64,000 nt of DNA from Stratiolaelaps scimitus. Its lineage: Eukaryota > Arthropoda > Arachnida > Mesostigmata > Laelapidae. The stretch spans positions 6,076,001 through 6,140,000 of the forward strand of contig JABWDB010000004.1 of the NCBI GenBank assembly GCA_019614645.1, given 5' to 3'. The notes beneath the pieces are model-generated. The model had not been told where the DNA came from and did no database searches. It saw only the letters and a list, made by a program, of their open reading frames with translations. Of this stretch, positions 31,884 through 43,674 are shown in pieces (position 1 is the stretch's first letter; each line of letters begins with the position of its first letter). The position numbers were made by a program, and so were the translations under genes.

Positions 31884-34409
31884 ATGGCCTCGAACGAAGC
31901 CAACTCAACCCTATCTCATAGTGCTGCTAAAGGCGGTGAAGAGGTGGAGTCCGTTTCTTCTTGCCTTGAACCGGCACCGGGGGATCCTTCGGAGTTGACG
32001 GTCAACGAAAATCAAAACGATTCCGGCATTCTCGTCCCTCCACGCTCGCCTACTGAGCTCAATGATGAGACGTCGAGCTGTGCTGGCATACTCGAGGATG
32101 ACACTGTTGCAAGCGACCCTGGACAAACGACCGGAAGAGTAGAGCTCGACGATTGCGGGGAGTCCAACAGCACGGTTGTCGTAAGCACCTGGTCAGAGAT
32201 TGAGTGCGAGTCTGTTCGCTCTCTGACCCACAAACTGATGGGTGCAAGAGACCAGTGCGATGATCTAGTGAAAGAGAGAATATTTCCAATGTTTATTGAA
32301 CTCCTCGAAGCTGACGATAACAAATTGGTCGAGCAAGTTCTTCTGTCGCTGATCGAGATTGCTAAGGGTAGACGTGAGCATTGCGATATATTTATCAGGG
32401 GAGGCATTCTGTCAGCACTGACTCGCCATATCAATTCTGACGCTTCGACGAACGTGCTGAAGACCGCCACCCAATGTCTGACACGCCTCGTTGCCTACAA
32501 TATCGCCACGTCGTCATCAGAGATCGTCACGGCTGGTTTGTCGACAATCAACAACCTCCTCGAGTGTAAGTCCGATCCGGCAGTTTCGTCCGCCTGTGTG
32601 ACGCTGTTGGAGATCATAAACACCGGTAGCGATCAGCATATCGAGCAAATAGTGCGTATGGGTGTGCTTGATCGCCTCGTACAGTTAGTCCGTGTGTCGC
32701 TCGGGCGTAACGTCGTTCGGGCTGCCTTACAGATACTTTGTGACATTTCTCTCGCCAGCAATTGGCTGCACGCGGACATGATCATCGACCGAGGTGTGCT
32801 GGTCCCCCTCAAGCGCTTACTTACACACGCCGAGCCGAACGGTTTTGAGGACCTAATTACGATGATGTTAATGTTCATGACGAAAGGCCCGTCAACCGAA
32901 CGAGGGAACCGCCGGATATCGGCAGTCATCCACGCCGGGTTGGTGCAGCCCGTTTGCCGATTGATTTTGCGCCACGAAGATGCCGAGGTTCAGCAGTTCG
33001 CCGTCACAACCGTCGTCAACATCATGAGCTTTCGACGTGCCGAGCAGATACAATTGCTGCTAGATAATGGTAGCCTCGCTGAACTAGTTGAATGTGTCGC
33101 TAAACCGAATCTAAGCGATAAGCTTAGGGCGAATGTCGTGTCGGCTCTGGCAAATGTCGTGCACGCAGGCGATGAGGCGAATCTGTCTAGATCACTTTGG
33201 GCTGCTCTGGAGAGCATGGGACTCGTCCGCTACCTAAAGAACATCGTGCGGCTCGACGACAATCGAAAGAACAGGCAATTGCTTGATGTGTCGGCCCGTT
33301 TACTCTCGGAATATTGGCGTTCGAGGCAGGATCGCGATACGGTCGCGACACTGTCGTCGGACCCGATGGACATCTTCGCTGCTATCCAAGATCTCATACA
33401 TGGTATTCATTCGGCTAATTTAGATACTGTGTTAAATGCGACGTACATGCTGCGACTATTCTCGAGTGAACCCGACTTCCCATCGTACGTGTTCGCGAGC
33501 CTCGACACTATCCCGCGACTGATCGAGCTTGCCCTTGAAGGTAACTGCCTTGAGGTTCAGAGTGACGCCCTCGCCGTACTCAACAATGTCGCCACCGCTG
33601 GACCTTTCAATCGAGATAGCCTCATCAAGCATGGCATTGTGCCGGTTCTAATACAACTTGTGCATCGGGACATCCCCAATAGTATATTATGGGCGGTGTC
33701 GCAATGCATGGCTAGCCTCTTCGACCACTTCCCGTTCTTACCCCCTGGGGACGTAATGACGACCTGTCTACCGTCAGTTAAGCGGCTTCTAATGCACGAA
33801 TCAGTATCCATTGTTTGGTACAGCAACGTCATTCTTTGGGCTATGACGTCTGAACAAAAAGCTGAATACGTTCAGCAGGTGGTCGATCTGAACGTCTTTG
33901 ATAGGCTGGTACAAATCGTCAATGTCTACGCACATCACGCAGCTAGCGAGCTTTCATTACAAATCTTAGCCAGCATTGCCGTTACGAGCAAAGAACACGC
34001 CCAGACGATCATTCGCCGCGGTGTGATGTCTGTTTTCAAACGGCTCCTCCTAGATGACCGTACACTCGACCAGTACGGCAATACCATCATGTGGGCCTTT
34101 GCGCACATCACGGCGCACGGCGACGAGCTGAACGAGGCGATTATCGGCGGGCTAGGCTATTATCAGGAGTTTGTTTCGATTCTCGGTAAATGCCTTGTGC
34201 AGAACACCGATAGAGTACTTCAGAAAAACGCACTCCAAGTTGTTCATAATCTCACGCACACTAAATGTATGGGCCGCATAGAATATCTAACTAAAACGGG
34301 GACATTCTTCCGGCTCGTCGAAATTGCGACAGACAACGCCGATACAGAACTAAGCAGCTATGCTCGATCCGTTCTAAAAAACATCAATCAAGCTCTCCTC
34401 TACAGCTGA
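31884..34409 (+). CDS. Double importin-alpha-like ARM protein, 841 aa, fusion of two arrays, intronless
   Basis: A single open frame. Residues 1 to about 95 are acidic and Ser/Thr-rich without domain features. Residues about 110-480 hold a first ARM array that ends in a family-type last repeat (LESMGLVRYLKNIVRLDD). Directly after it, near residue 500, comes a fresh first-repeat motif (IQDLIHGIHSANLDTVLNAT), and a second array runs to the end. The second array contains the importin-alpha-like LPPGDVMTTCLPSVKRLLMH segment (near residue 625), shared with the 481-aa paralogue at 53.6 kb. So this is a head-to-tail fusion of two family members, roughly twice the normal length. No IBB region precedes either array. 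Trp/Asn groove pairs are mostly lost. It is the second of two plus-strand members. Confidence 0.88.
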   Translation: MASNEANSTLSHSAAKGGEEVESVSSCLEPAPGDPSELTVNENQNDSGILVPPRSPTELNDETSSCAGILEDDTVASDPGQTTGRVELDDCGESNSTVVVSTWSEIECESVRSLTHKLMGARDQCDDLVKERIFPMFIELLEADDNKLVEQVLLSLIEIAKGRREHCDIFIRGGILSALTRHINSDASTNVLKTATQCLTRLVAYNIATSSSEIVTAGLSTINNLLECKSDPAVSSACVTLLEIINTGSDQHIEQIVRMGVLDRLVQLVRVSLGRNVVRAALQILCDISLASNWLHADMIIDRGVLVPLKRLLTHAEPNGFEDLITMMLMFMTKGPSTERGNRRISAVIHAGLVQPVCRLILRHEDAEVQQFAVTTVVNIMSFRRAEQIQLLLDNGSLAELVECVAKPNLSDKLRANVVSALANVVHAGDEANLSRSLWAALESMGLVRYLKNIVRLDDNRKNRQLLDVSARLLSEYWRSRQDRDTVATLSSDPMDIFAAIQDLIHGIHSANLDTVLNATYMLRLFSSEPDFPSYVFASLDTIPRLIELALEGNCLEVQSDALAVLNNVATAGPFNRDSLIKHGIVPVLIQLVHRDIPNSILWAVSQCMASLFDHFPFLPPGDVMTTCLPSVKRLLMHESVSIVWYSNVILWAMTSEQKAEYVQQVVDLNVFDRLVQIVNVYAHHAASELSLQILASIAVTSKEHAQTIIRRGVMSVFKRLLLDDRTLDQYGNTIMWAFAHITAHGDELNEAIIGGLGYYQEFVSILGKCLVQNTDRVLQKNALQVVHNLTHTKCMGRIEYLTKTGTFFRLVEIATDNADTELSSYARSVLKNINQALLYS

Positions 34410-37400
34410 TGACACCCTCAGCTGTAGCCCACTGTATACCGGCTGGGATGCACAGCCTTTCGCATCGAGAGATAAACGAACAACTTCTGGGCTAATCTCA
34501 AGCTAGAATCTACGCACCCGTTCATACTCAACACTGAGAGCACTGGTCGAAGTTACACTATAACACAATGAAATGTTCGCGAGGCAAGATGACGGCGACG
34601 ACAAAATCTCCTCAATTCATTCGCGCTCGCGACTGGAAGTCCACGAACTGTTGGCAACATAACGAGATATATATATATATATCTTATATATATATATATA
34701 TAAGATCCTGTTTTGATCGAATTCAGCAACGCGTTCAACGGTTCGCAACGACAGCACTGACGGATAGTTACGTAAGGTAGCTGGCATCATTCGGACGCGC
34801 TGAAGTGCCTTTTGGCAAATTCATCGAACAGCCGCAGCTGACATTCGGCGTCTCTGCATTTTAGCATTTGTTCAACATGATTTATAAGCAACTTATTTTT
34901 CTAACCTATTCACATGGTCAGTTTTGTCAAAGGCGGTGACCGTAGCAGTTGTCGGCCTCACGTGAAATGGATCCGTTTTACCTTATTTATCCGGATATCC
35001 AATGGAAAACGACCCAGTCAAGTACTTGTTACAGTCCAAAGAGGACTCGGTGAATCTCCGAGCAGACAGCAATACAGAGAAATGAAAATAATTGATGAAG
35101 ACAAACACGTGTTGCTAATTTTGATATGCTTTTATTAAAAATATTACACTAAACAATTAACATATTCTGGGGTGTTCCTTTTTTCCCCTTTATAAACGTC
35201 TAAGATTAAGCGTCGTGTGGTGCAAGTGCGACACGCGGACGAATAGGGGCCAGGTTCAGCTGCCGTCGGTGTCGGAGGAGTTCGTTTCGCGACGTCAACG
35301 TTGAGTCCGACCGATGACCCGACTCATGCAGGATCGGAGATCATTTTCTCGTGGCCTTTCGTCCGTTGCATTGAATTGCTGGAGCGTTGTTTCCATGTTC
35401 CATGTCGAGTGATTGAGATCACACGCGTTCATTGTAACTGGCATCCGAATATGTGAATTATCAGAACTGTGTCACCACTGTATGCACGCACCGTGCCACA
35501 GAAGGCGGTACTGTTACACATTCAATTTGACCAGTACATGTGATCTTTTCGCTTCCAGCCTCAATAGAGGTGCTCGGGCCGGATCGGCCCGTATCTTGTT
35601 GGTGACAGGGTCAAGTAAGATCAGGGGCCAGATAGATTTAACACTATAAGTTTATCACGCATTTGCATCTGTTCATCGATTCTAAACGTTGTCTATTCCA
35701 TTGGTTGAGATTCAACGGGACCACCGTCTTGCACACATTAGACAATTGTGCTAATTACTGTGCATATGCGTATACGACTCCTCCAGCTCAAAGTGGAAGG
35801 TGAATTTGATCGTTTAGTCGTTTGGTTTGCTCATTTGTGAGAGCGGGGCCTCATAGGTTCCTGCATTTGACCATTCGTTCCTATTTGACCCTATTTGATT
35901 CTAGCTTTGCTCGGTGTCAGAGCGCGCTCGCAACGATACAATTTTCGTCCACAATGTTCATCTTTCTCTTCTATCAAGCCCAAGCGGGTTTTGACAGTCT
36001 ACAAAAGATGCACACAATATGGGGGGGGGGAGAGGAGGCTGTTATACCTGCATGTGATGGATATACGTTACAGATGCACATTGAATGCCGTTCATAGAAG
36101 AACGCCGAGGATGAAAACGAATATAACTGGCTTGCCGGTGAGATTACTGATCTAACTGAAATATCTATACACTACGCAAAACAGTTTTCGATCAGTCGGC
36201 AAACTCAATGGTTAGCTTGGACGCTGCATTCGCCTTGTTAGATTTCAGTGCCTGTGCCCTTTTGGTAGACGGTACCAGCATTATTGTAAATGATGACAAG
36301 ATGAAATTGGTTGTTCACCAGATCAGCCTTACTCCTATTCAAATTCGTGATGCGGTGATTAATTCGTCTTTGTTGATTTTGAAATTTGAACTAGACGAAT
36401 CTTGATTGATTTATTTATAGTTTTTGCTGTACAATGCAACTCTTAGTGTTTTGCAGAACACTATCAAATCAAGTCGGAATGTTCGTAATAACTCGTGATT
36501 TTTATTAGCTCGCTTGATTTAATGTCTACATAATGTCTTGCGTTATGTTTATTATAAGTGACATCGCAGAATCGTTTGTGTATATGCGCCACATTTTTCA
36601 CTTGCTGTTTTACCGCATCGACAAATACAGGGAATTAAATTACCTCGTTTGTATATACTGAGTGAGACATTTTTAAGTACCTAATTCGATACGATATTAT
36701 TCTTAATTAACAAACGATTCGTTCTCATGGTTGCGCCTGCACATATGCACGTCTAGTACGTGTGTGTCTATTTACTGTAGAATTTGTCAATTAGCAAATT
36801 GTCCATGTGTTAATTGTTACCTAATCTGTAGACCTTCAACGTCCATCAGATGCTCAGCGATTATACTGTCGTCACCCGATGCGTCTGTCAATTGAAGCGA
36901 CATTAATTAGACATTAATCTTCAGTCAGGTGCACGTCTTCACCATAACCCTTCGAGTGACTGAACACACAGGCTGACACTGCTTGGTCCTACTCCTGCTC
37001 GCCAGCCTTGACAAAGAGTTGCCAAAGTTGACATTATGACTACCATTACCACGTGCCTGGGGCCACAGCCCTTGACTCACGCGTCAGCACGTCGTCATGC
37101 GGAGTGCGTGTACCCCGGAGAATAGCCTAGCATTGTCAATGCTGTTGGTCCATGATGGCGTTCATCATAATGCGAAGGAACCGATCCGTTTGGGATAGAA
37201 AGCCCTCATTATCGTGCTCGCGAATGTTCAAAATCCATGTTGGATGCTATTGCGCCCCGACTCAAGCGCCGGCTCTGGCAGCCGCATAATGGACAATGCT
37301 AGCTATAATTTCGATAATTGCCCTTTTTGCACCTGTATCAGACCTCTGGCAGAGGAGTCGACGGTCGGCAGGTCGTCGCGCACTATAGCCTAGCTTACGG

Positions 37401-37784
37401 TAGCTCTTGCATTTTTGTTCGACTATGAACGAGTGTGCACAAGCCAAGATGACAGTCGGATATATTTTCGTTTGATAACAACCGTTTATCTGGAATAAAA
37501 CAGCTTAAAATAGCTGGTTAACTTAAATCTTCTGCGTAGGTTATTTTTAAGTGCGGTTCAGTCGATAGATAATGTACAATATAAAACCATACAAATACAC
37601 CTTTATTAACCAAGGGGACGGTACAGAAATTGTTAACAAAAGTACATCAATTGTTAGAAGCGCAATGTACAGCGTTTTGTATATGAAACTACCATTACGA
37701 GTCACAATATGCGTGATGTTGTTTGTCCATACAACGAATAGGACACGATCAATGGGCCTGCAGTGGTAGCAGACACTGGCGAGT
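34410..37784. other. Long intergenic stretch, no gene recognised
   Basis: More than 3 kb with an AT palindromic microsatellite at 34666-34702 and a G9 run near 36021. A 65-aa frame at 36208-36405 has no domain I can defend. No RNA gene seen. Confidence 0.45.
34666..34702. repeat. (AT)n tract with palindromic break
   Basis: (AT)n, then CTTA, then (TA)n and AAGAT, so the whole tract can fold on itself. Confidence 0.9.
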
Positions 37785-39329
37785 TTAATGTAACAGGTTA
37801 TAGCACGCACCAGTGAGCTCGACAACGCGTTCGCTAATTATCTCGTTGTCATCCCATTGCATATCCTCTAGGCGGTGAAGGAGCCGTGTTCGTTTGAACG
37901 ATTTCCAAACAGCAGCACACTGATTTGTCTGTCTGCTGGCGCGTACTATGTTTGCCAGAGCTGATAAAACCAGCTCAATGAGCTCGCTGCTCTTTGGTTC
38001 CTCTCCTCTCGTAAGTATCTCGCTGAGCAGAGGCAGTACTGCCTCAAGAATAATCAACAAGCTGTGTTGATCTACTTCACAGCCTGTGATATTACGAAGG
38101 GCCTTCGTTGTCTCGTACAGAATGATCGCGTCGCTGCAGCGAGGGAGCCGAACAATGCATGGCGTCAAATCTGCCTTTACCATCTGCGCAATGAGGTCGT
38201 GGCAACGCTGTGACATGCTCGCTAGAGTGCTTATGATCGACGTAGCAAGGGGCAGCCTGTCCAGGCTATCGTGCGATAGCAGGTGGCTAAACAATGGGAG
38301 AACGCCGTGGTCGATAGCGAGCTGTGGGTGAAGAGCACATGCTCTCCCGAGACTCCCGAGTACAAGGGCTAGAAGACGGAGGTCATTTTGGGTTGTTTTG
38401 GCGATTTTGATGAGATCTTCTACAAAGCCGACGGGAACCGCTTGTTGGGTGCGCGTATCGCCTATTCCCCCGCAGGTAACGATGGACAGGGATCTATAAG
38501 CGTAGAGAACGATCCAGTAGTCGTCTATATACATCAGCAGCTTTTTGATAGCGGGCCAATATGACGACAGAGCGACATCCACCGGCAGCGCGTCAGGAAA
38601 GTGGAACAGCACATTGTGCAGACACTGAATCAGACACTGCACGGCATCCTCGGAGATGTCGCTGTCGACAATCGCCGCCAGCGCCGTCACAATGCCCTGA
38701 TCAAGTGCCATTGCCGAACATTCAGGCTGGTCACGTGTGACGTTCTCCAAGACAGTCAGGGCGGCCCAAATGACGATGTTGTCACGAGAGTCGATAATAA
38801 GCTTGAGTAATACTGAGAGTGCACCGGCATCCACAAAACGCCGCCACTCGTGCTCTTCGGCGCCATCTGAAATGCAGCAAAGCATCGAACAAGCCCAATA
38901 CTGAATATCCGAATTGGCGTCCGCCTGAGCCAACATCAGCAGTCGTGGAATAGCTTCCAACGTAACCAGTTGGTCGTTCAACGTCTGTTGCTCCACGGAG
39001 AGAGAATTCAGGATGTAGATATGGCCCAGCAGAGCATCCGCATCACTTGAGTCGATCATACACCGTATGACACTGGTGGCAAGCGCGGCTTTCTCTTCTG
39101 CTTTTGAGCTGCAAAGGGCACCAAGTTTCTCGACAAGAGTTCGCTTGTCGGTGAGACCAAGAGCATGAGGGACTATTTCGTCATCGAGTTTCCGAAACAT
39201 AGCCCGTAGGCGCTCACATTCACAGTCGTACAGGCTACATTTAACCTGTTCTGCCATATCACTTTCCTGATCATCTCTATCATGCATGGTATTTGCCTGG
39301 CGATATACGCTCCGTCGACTCCGTTGCAC
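37785..39329 (-). CDS. Importin-alpha-like ARM-repeat protein, 514 aa, subfamily with 42-52 kb genes
   Basis: The product belongs to the four-gene subfamily at 37.8-52 kb. It has the conserved N-terminal helix (AALATSVIRCMIDS, near residue 78), then the ARM array with IQYWACSMLCCISDGA in ARM 2 and IVIWAALTVLENVTRD in ARM 3. Trp is kept but the NLS-contacting Asn is lost in ARM 2 and moved in ARM 3. The C-terminus has the signature LHRLEDMQWDDNEIISER (near residue 486) and stops soon after, matching ARM 10 of importin-alpha. Residues 1-15 are basic, but the next ATGs (residues 15 and 25) could be the real start, and no IBB follows. Identity to its neighbours appears much higher than to the distant members, consistent with recent tandem copying. 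Confidence 0.9.
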   Translation of the reverse strand: MQRSRRSVYRQANTMHDRDDQESDMAEQVKCSLYDCECERLRAMFRKLDDEIVPHALGLTDKRTLVEKLGALCSSKAEEKAALATSVIRCMIDSSDADALLGHIYILNSLSVEQQTLNDQLVTLEAIPRLLMLAQADANSDIQYWACSMLCCISDGAEEHEWRRFVDAGALSVLLKLIIDSRDNIVIWAALTVLENVTRDQPECSAMALDQGIVTALAAIVDSDISEDAVQCLIQCLHNVLFHFPDALPVDVALSSYWPAIKKLLMYIDDYWIVLYAYRSLSIVTCGGIGDTRTQQAVPVGFVEDLIKIAKTTQNDLRLLALVLGSLGRACALHPQLAIDHGVLPLFSHLLSHDSLDRLPLATSIISTLASMSQRCHDLIAQMVKADLTPCIVRLPRCSDAIILYETTKALRNITGCEVDQHSLLIILEAVLPLLSEILTRGEEPKSSELIELVLSALANIVRASRQTNQCAAVWKSFKRTRLLHRLEDMQWDDNEIISERVVELTGACYNLLH

Positions 39330-40289
39330 GGGATATCTAACAATGGCCGATCAGCGTTGGACGCCATCGTCAGCCGTTGCGAACAGGTACGAAATTAGGT
39401 ACCCGTCAGTTCCGTTTGAATCAGCTGGCGACAAATCAACCTGCCCCCGTTTTGAACGCAGCATCACGAAACGTTGTCGATGTAACTTTGCACTTGACTC
39501 GCATACGCAAGTCGATCGTCACTGGGAGAGAGAGAGAGAGTGCTTGTAGTCAACTGCCTAACTGGCAGCATACAGCTTAGCTGTAAACCGCTGCCGCGGC
39601 GGCGTTTGGATCCGTATTTATATTCTCTATGTTTCTTTCTTCAAGCACACACCTTTTACCGCGAGACAGAATAGTTCGCTGAGCGGGAAGACACTGACGC
39701 TCGCTCGCGGTCGCAGGCAAGCGATCCACGCACAGCCTGCAGGATCCCCGGGGGTCAGATCGCTGGTTCGATCCACCGGATCAAGTGGTGGTCCCTGACA
39801 TGGTCTCTCTCCGGGGGCCCGATCGTTCTCGTTGACATCGAACGTGTGGGTGACCTTGTGGATCTTCTTTGCGCCGACCAGGCCGCCGCCTAACGATGCC
39901 TTAATCAAGCTACCTTTGTCATTCTCAATCGGCCGACCATAGCGACCACTCGGTCCCACGTGACAATACTTTGCAAAGCATTTCAATAAAGGACACAGTA
40001 CGTTTGAGCACAGCGATTGAACCCGGCACGAACCCGCAGCTATAATACTATAGTTCATCGAATTCTACTATGACGTTCGCATACAGAACATGAAATATTT
40101 GCATCATTTATAATATTTGGTCCAGGTGCGAGTGACGATTGCTCCACAGTTGTCGCCCATCGGAAACACTAATCCGCTGGGAAATAATAGAACACCTCGC
40201 CGAAACCATTGTGACTATGTAATGTTCGCTCCGTTTGCTTGAAACGCTGTGCAACCGCTGCGGTGTATGGCAAAGATACGGGAAGGCTG
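39330..40289. other. Intergenic, possible remnant of unknown element
   Basis: A minus-strand frame at 39627-40058 is open for 143 codons but shows no family I can name. A (GA)n run lies at about 39526-39540. Confidence 0.4.
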
Positions 40290-40437
40290 AGCGTTGTTGG
40301 TTTATTAAAGGAGCTGCCATTGTTACAATGCTTAAGTTCTCTTATATGTCGTCACCGCTCAGCGGGACTCGAACCTGCTTCCTCCGGCTTTTTACAGCCA
40401 GAGACTTAGCCGTTCAACCGCCACCGCGCTGACGTGG
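40290..40437 (-). mobile_element. tRNA-derived SINE, family B, full-length copy
   Basis: The only copy with the whole tRNA-like head. On the minus strand it reads GCGCGGTGGCGGTTGAACGG (A-box region) and then GCAGGTTCGAGTCCCGC (B box). The body follows with TATAAGAGAACTTAAGCATT and GGCAGCTCCTTTAATAAACC. A tRNA-derived origin and polymerase III transcription are inferred. Confidence 0.75.
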
Positions 40438-41129
40438 GGTCTCTTGAACGAGGTGGGTTATTTTAAACGTGGGCTGACGTGGGCCAGACAGATTGACTGT
40501 TAATGACATTTATTTACTCACTGGAAGTTTACTCAAGATTTCGTTTCAGCAGGACCCATGGGTGAAACGGGATCTATGGGTATAATCGACATCTATGTAT
40601 TAAATTTAATACAGATGTGTTCATCGTTAAAATGATCTGCTAGGGACAGCTTTAGCAGCAGTATGTTTCCGTCGAAATTTGAATTAATATGGTCGGTGAG
40701 GGTAGTTAACTAACTCGGAAGTTAGCCGAGATTGGCTCAACTCTATCGAATATCGAATAAGGTAGAGCTGACGGAATAAACTGCCAAAAATTAAACGTCG
40801 ATCATCAAGATAACCTGGTAATGGACAACCTGAAAATAGGACAACAACAGCCCCGAGGCTGCAGGTCCGAGTTCCGTGAAGTGGCATACACTTTTGAAAT
40901 TAAAGGTGACATTGTATTTAATTTAAACACTCCCCAACTTTATAGTGCAAATACTTGGCTTATATGGCCTAAACAGTTGAGAACGCGAGTGCTCCTTATC
41001 AAGCCGCTCTACAACCCTATGTAAGTTCAAATCTATTAAGGTCAGGCTTACCAAAATCGTTTTGTCTCCCACCCATGTATCACCTTCATATGAGCCTTCT
41101 ACTCCATGTGCGAACTGTACTAATTTTCC

Positions 41130-41506
41130 GCTTCCCATGAGGGTGCCCTTCAGCAGACGGCCCTCCCTGCACTGGCCCCACCGGACCAGCAGCATCAGCA
41201 GCGGATTTGGTCTGATGTCCTCCACCAGCAGCAGCGGACTCCCTCCTGGCCTCAAGCCCGCACGTCACTCCGCACGGTGGCACGGGCGACGAAGGCTAAA
41301 CTACGGAAGTTCTCCGACCTCGAGCCGACTCACTACCTTTCTATCTTACCTTCAAAACCGTAGATGGCCCCCTGCCCAATCTCCTCACTGCCAATCTCCC
41401 CGGAGGAGTCTGCCACGGACTGGTTTGCGTCACCGAGGACAAGCGCGCAGGCTCTTTCCTTCTGCAGCGCCCTTCTCTCGCCGTCCAAAGAGAGGTTGCG
41501 GTGTAA
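41130..41506 (+). pseudogene. Second, internally deleted copy of the non-LTR ORF2 C-terminus
   Basis: Read across frames it gives IWSDVLH, ATKAKLRKFSDLEPTHY, then DKRAGSFLLQR.SLAVQREVAV and a stop at 41504-41506. These match the start and end of the remnant at 29480-30327 but lack the Cys/His middle, so there is an internal deletion plus frameshifts. Confidence 0.68.
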
Positions 41507-41524
41507 CAGGGATAACCATAATGA

Positions 41525-41635
41525 GTTGCGCATTTGCATTTAACAGGGGTTGTCCATCTTATGAAGCAATGCCTCTCAAATCAGTTCTACCGTGGACGCT
41601 AAATGTTGGCTGTGGGTCAGCCCAGAAAATGTACA
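41525..41635 (+). mobile_element. SINE family A, tail fragment
   Basis: Begins at GCATTTGCATTTAACAGGGG and runs through CTACCGTGGACGCTAAATG to GTGGGTCAGCCCAGAAAATG. The tRNA-like head is absent. Confidence 0.65.
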
Positions 41636-42153
41636 GGGATAACAGTAATAAAAACAAGTGTGATGTTGCAACAGCACGCGTTTATTTGCCTATGTCTCGT
41701 AAACATTGTTGTCACGTTCATAGTTGAGAAAAGAATACAGACGAGCCAGTAATATACTTCGTGAAAATGCACCTTTCCTCGACAATAGTTAATTTGAGAC
41801 ATTTATAAGCTCGTCAGTAGTGAGTACTTAAGGAAAAGCAAGCTTTAGCACGAGAGAGAACTAGTGCGTCTAAGGTTTTCATTAAAATGTGGTGTCATAA
41901 ATAAAATATGTTGTTCACGTTGGTATATTGGTTGGTTAGTTATTAGTATTAACAGTAGTATAATAGGAAGTTACCAAAGCTACGTCAAAGCGGTAAGGTT
42001 GGCGGAGTGGGCGAAAAAAAGAGGCGTATAAGCGTCGATCTACGTTTCCTGTGTTCAAATCCCACACTTCCGGGAGCGTATGAAGCCGTCACTGCTGTAA
42101 TGGCTGTCGAATGTCTCTTATAGGCACTTGTCCTTAATAAGCAAGGTAGCCCT

Positions 42154-43674
42154 TCAAGGACGACCTATGCAATAAAAACGATAGCATGCGCTTGTCAATG
42201 TCGCAGCTCTTCTGCCGATACATTGATTATCGTGCCACTGCAAGGCCTCCAGGCGATGAAGGATTTGGACCTTTTCCAATAATACCCATACTGGCCGACG
42301 CGTATCGGTGCTCTCTACAGCGCGCAGCATCGAGTGTACTGCTATCATGACACGTTCGACAAGTTTGAAACAGGATGACTGCCTGTGCATGATTTCGCAG
42401 AATGGGGGCAGCGTCCTGTCCAGAAGGATCAACAAGATCTGTTTGTCGACGGTCGAGTTGTCCGTCATAACAAGCAGGGCCATAGCTGTTTCGTATTGAA
42501 TGCACTCATCGTCACACTGGAGCAGGTTGACAATGCATGGCAACAGTGGTCCCCTGGCCACCTCAGCGATCAGCTTCGTGTAGCAGGCTGACATGTACTT
42601 TAGCGTCATCAGTATCAGTGATGCATGATCGTCACGCCTACCATATGATAGCAGTTCCACGAATGCTGACAGAGCACCGTGATGGACCGCCAGCTGCGGG
42701 TGCAGATTACAGATTCTACTGAGGATCTTCATTGCAGGCACGCGAATATTGCTATCGTACGGGTATTGAACAGCTTCAACGAAATGTTTCAGAAAGCCTA
42801 CGTCCTCCATCAGCTCTGCATGCTTACGTGGTCCCTCGCAGATAATACTGACGATCGACCTGTATGCATAGACAATGATCCAGTAGTCATTGATGTGCGG
42901 TAGAATAGTCATTATTGCATTCAAATACGATGAGGCCAGGCCGTATGGCAGCTCCTGGGGAAAGAAGCGTAGTATATTGTATAGGCACTCGAGCAGATGC
43001 TCCATGGCTTGTTCTGGGAGGCTGCGACCAATGATCGAAGCGAGGGCTGGCACAATGCCTTGCGCAATTGCCATGGCACATCGTTGAGGGTGGCCATGTG
43101 TGAGTTCATGAAATAGCTCCAGTGCTCCCCAAATGAAGCTGTCATCACGAGAGACGAGAAGAAACTTGATGAATACCGGACAGGCGCCGGCCTTAACTAG
43201 GAAGCGCTTGTGCTCCTCGGTTCCATACGATATGCGCGTGATAGCCCAGCAAGCCCAGTGCTGAATGTCGGGGTGGTCCTCAAAATGGACGAGCCTCAAC
43301 AGTGTTGGGAGAGCGTTCAGGGCAATTAGTCGCTCATTGATATCACGTGGGTCGACGTCGATGGTGGCCAGAATAAACGTGCAGTCCAATACAGCATCGG
43401 ATCTCGTTAAATGCTTTATGCCGTAAATCGCCTTGATAACTAGGTCTAGCTTCTGTTCCGTTTTTGGCTTGCGGCAAAAGTCCTTCCAAGCAGCGGGCGA
43501 ATATCGAACGCTAAAGAAAACACGTCGTATGGCTTCGTCATCGAGCGCACAGCAAATATCCCATCGGTCTGTTGGCATCTTTCGGTGATAATTCCGATGT
43601 CCACTTCCCTTGTAATATGGACATGGCGAGGGCCACTTCCATGCCTCACGGTCGATTTTGCATGCCATTGTCAC
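42154..43674 (-). CDS. Importin-alpha-like ARM-repeat protein, 506 aa
   Basis: Same subfamily as its neighbours: the N-terminal helix KLDLVIKAIYGIKHL is near residue 73. ARM 2 has IQHWACWAITRISYGTEE, with Trp kept but the Asn replaced by Arg/Ile. ARM 3 has FIWGALELFHELTHG. A last repeat with LHRLEALQWHDNQCIGRR lies near residue 478, the clearest match in the window to importin-alpha ARM 10 (LExLQxHEN). The first 45 residues have some Lys/Arg and Tyr but no IBB pattern. The next in-frame Met at about residue 33 (context MPTDRWDICCALDD) aligns better with the related CSALD motif in the 517-aa protein, so the annotated start could be upstream of the true one. Confidence 0.9.
   Translation of the reverse strand: MTMACKIDREAWKWPSPCPYYKGSGHRNYHRKMPTDRWDICCALDDEAIRRVFFSVRYSPAAWKDFCRKPKTEQKLDLVIKAIYGIKHLTRSDAVLDCTFILATIDVDPRDINERLIALNALPTLLRLVHFEDHPDIQHWACWAITRISYGTEEHKRFLVKAGACPVFIKFLLVSRDDSFIWGALELFHELTHGHPQRCAMAIAQGIVPALASIIGRSLPEQAMEHLLECLYNILRFFPQELPYGLASSYLNAIMTILPHINDYWIIVYAYRSIVSIICEGPRKHAELMEDVGFLKHFVEAVQYPYDSNIRVPAMKILSRICNLHPQLAVHHGALSAFVELLSYGRRDDHASLILMTLKYMSACYTKLIAEVARGPLLPCIVNLLQCDDECIQYETAMALLVMTDNSTVDKQILLILLDRTLPPFCEIMHRQSSCFKLVERVMIAVHSMLRAVESTDTRRPVWVLLEKVQILHRLEALQWHDNQCIGRRAATLTSACYRFYCIGRP

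Noticed and set aside
36208..36405. 65-codon frame resembling a retroelement gag fragment
   Set aside because: The resemblance was too weak to defend over so short a stretch.
39627..40058. 143-codon minus-strand frame, thought to be a transposon remnant
   Set aside because: I could not tie it to any transposon or gene family.
42001..42075. Possible tRNA gene (A-box TGGCGGAGTGGG, B-box-like GTTCAAATCCC)
   Set aside because: T-stem pairing has at least two mismatches and the acceptor ends do not pair well, so it is at best a decayed tRNA or a SINE head.
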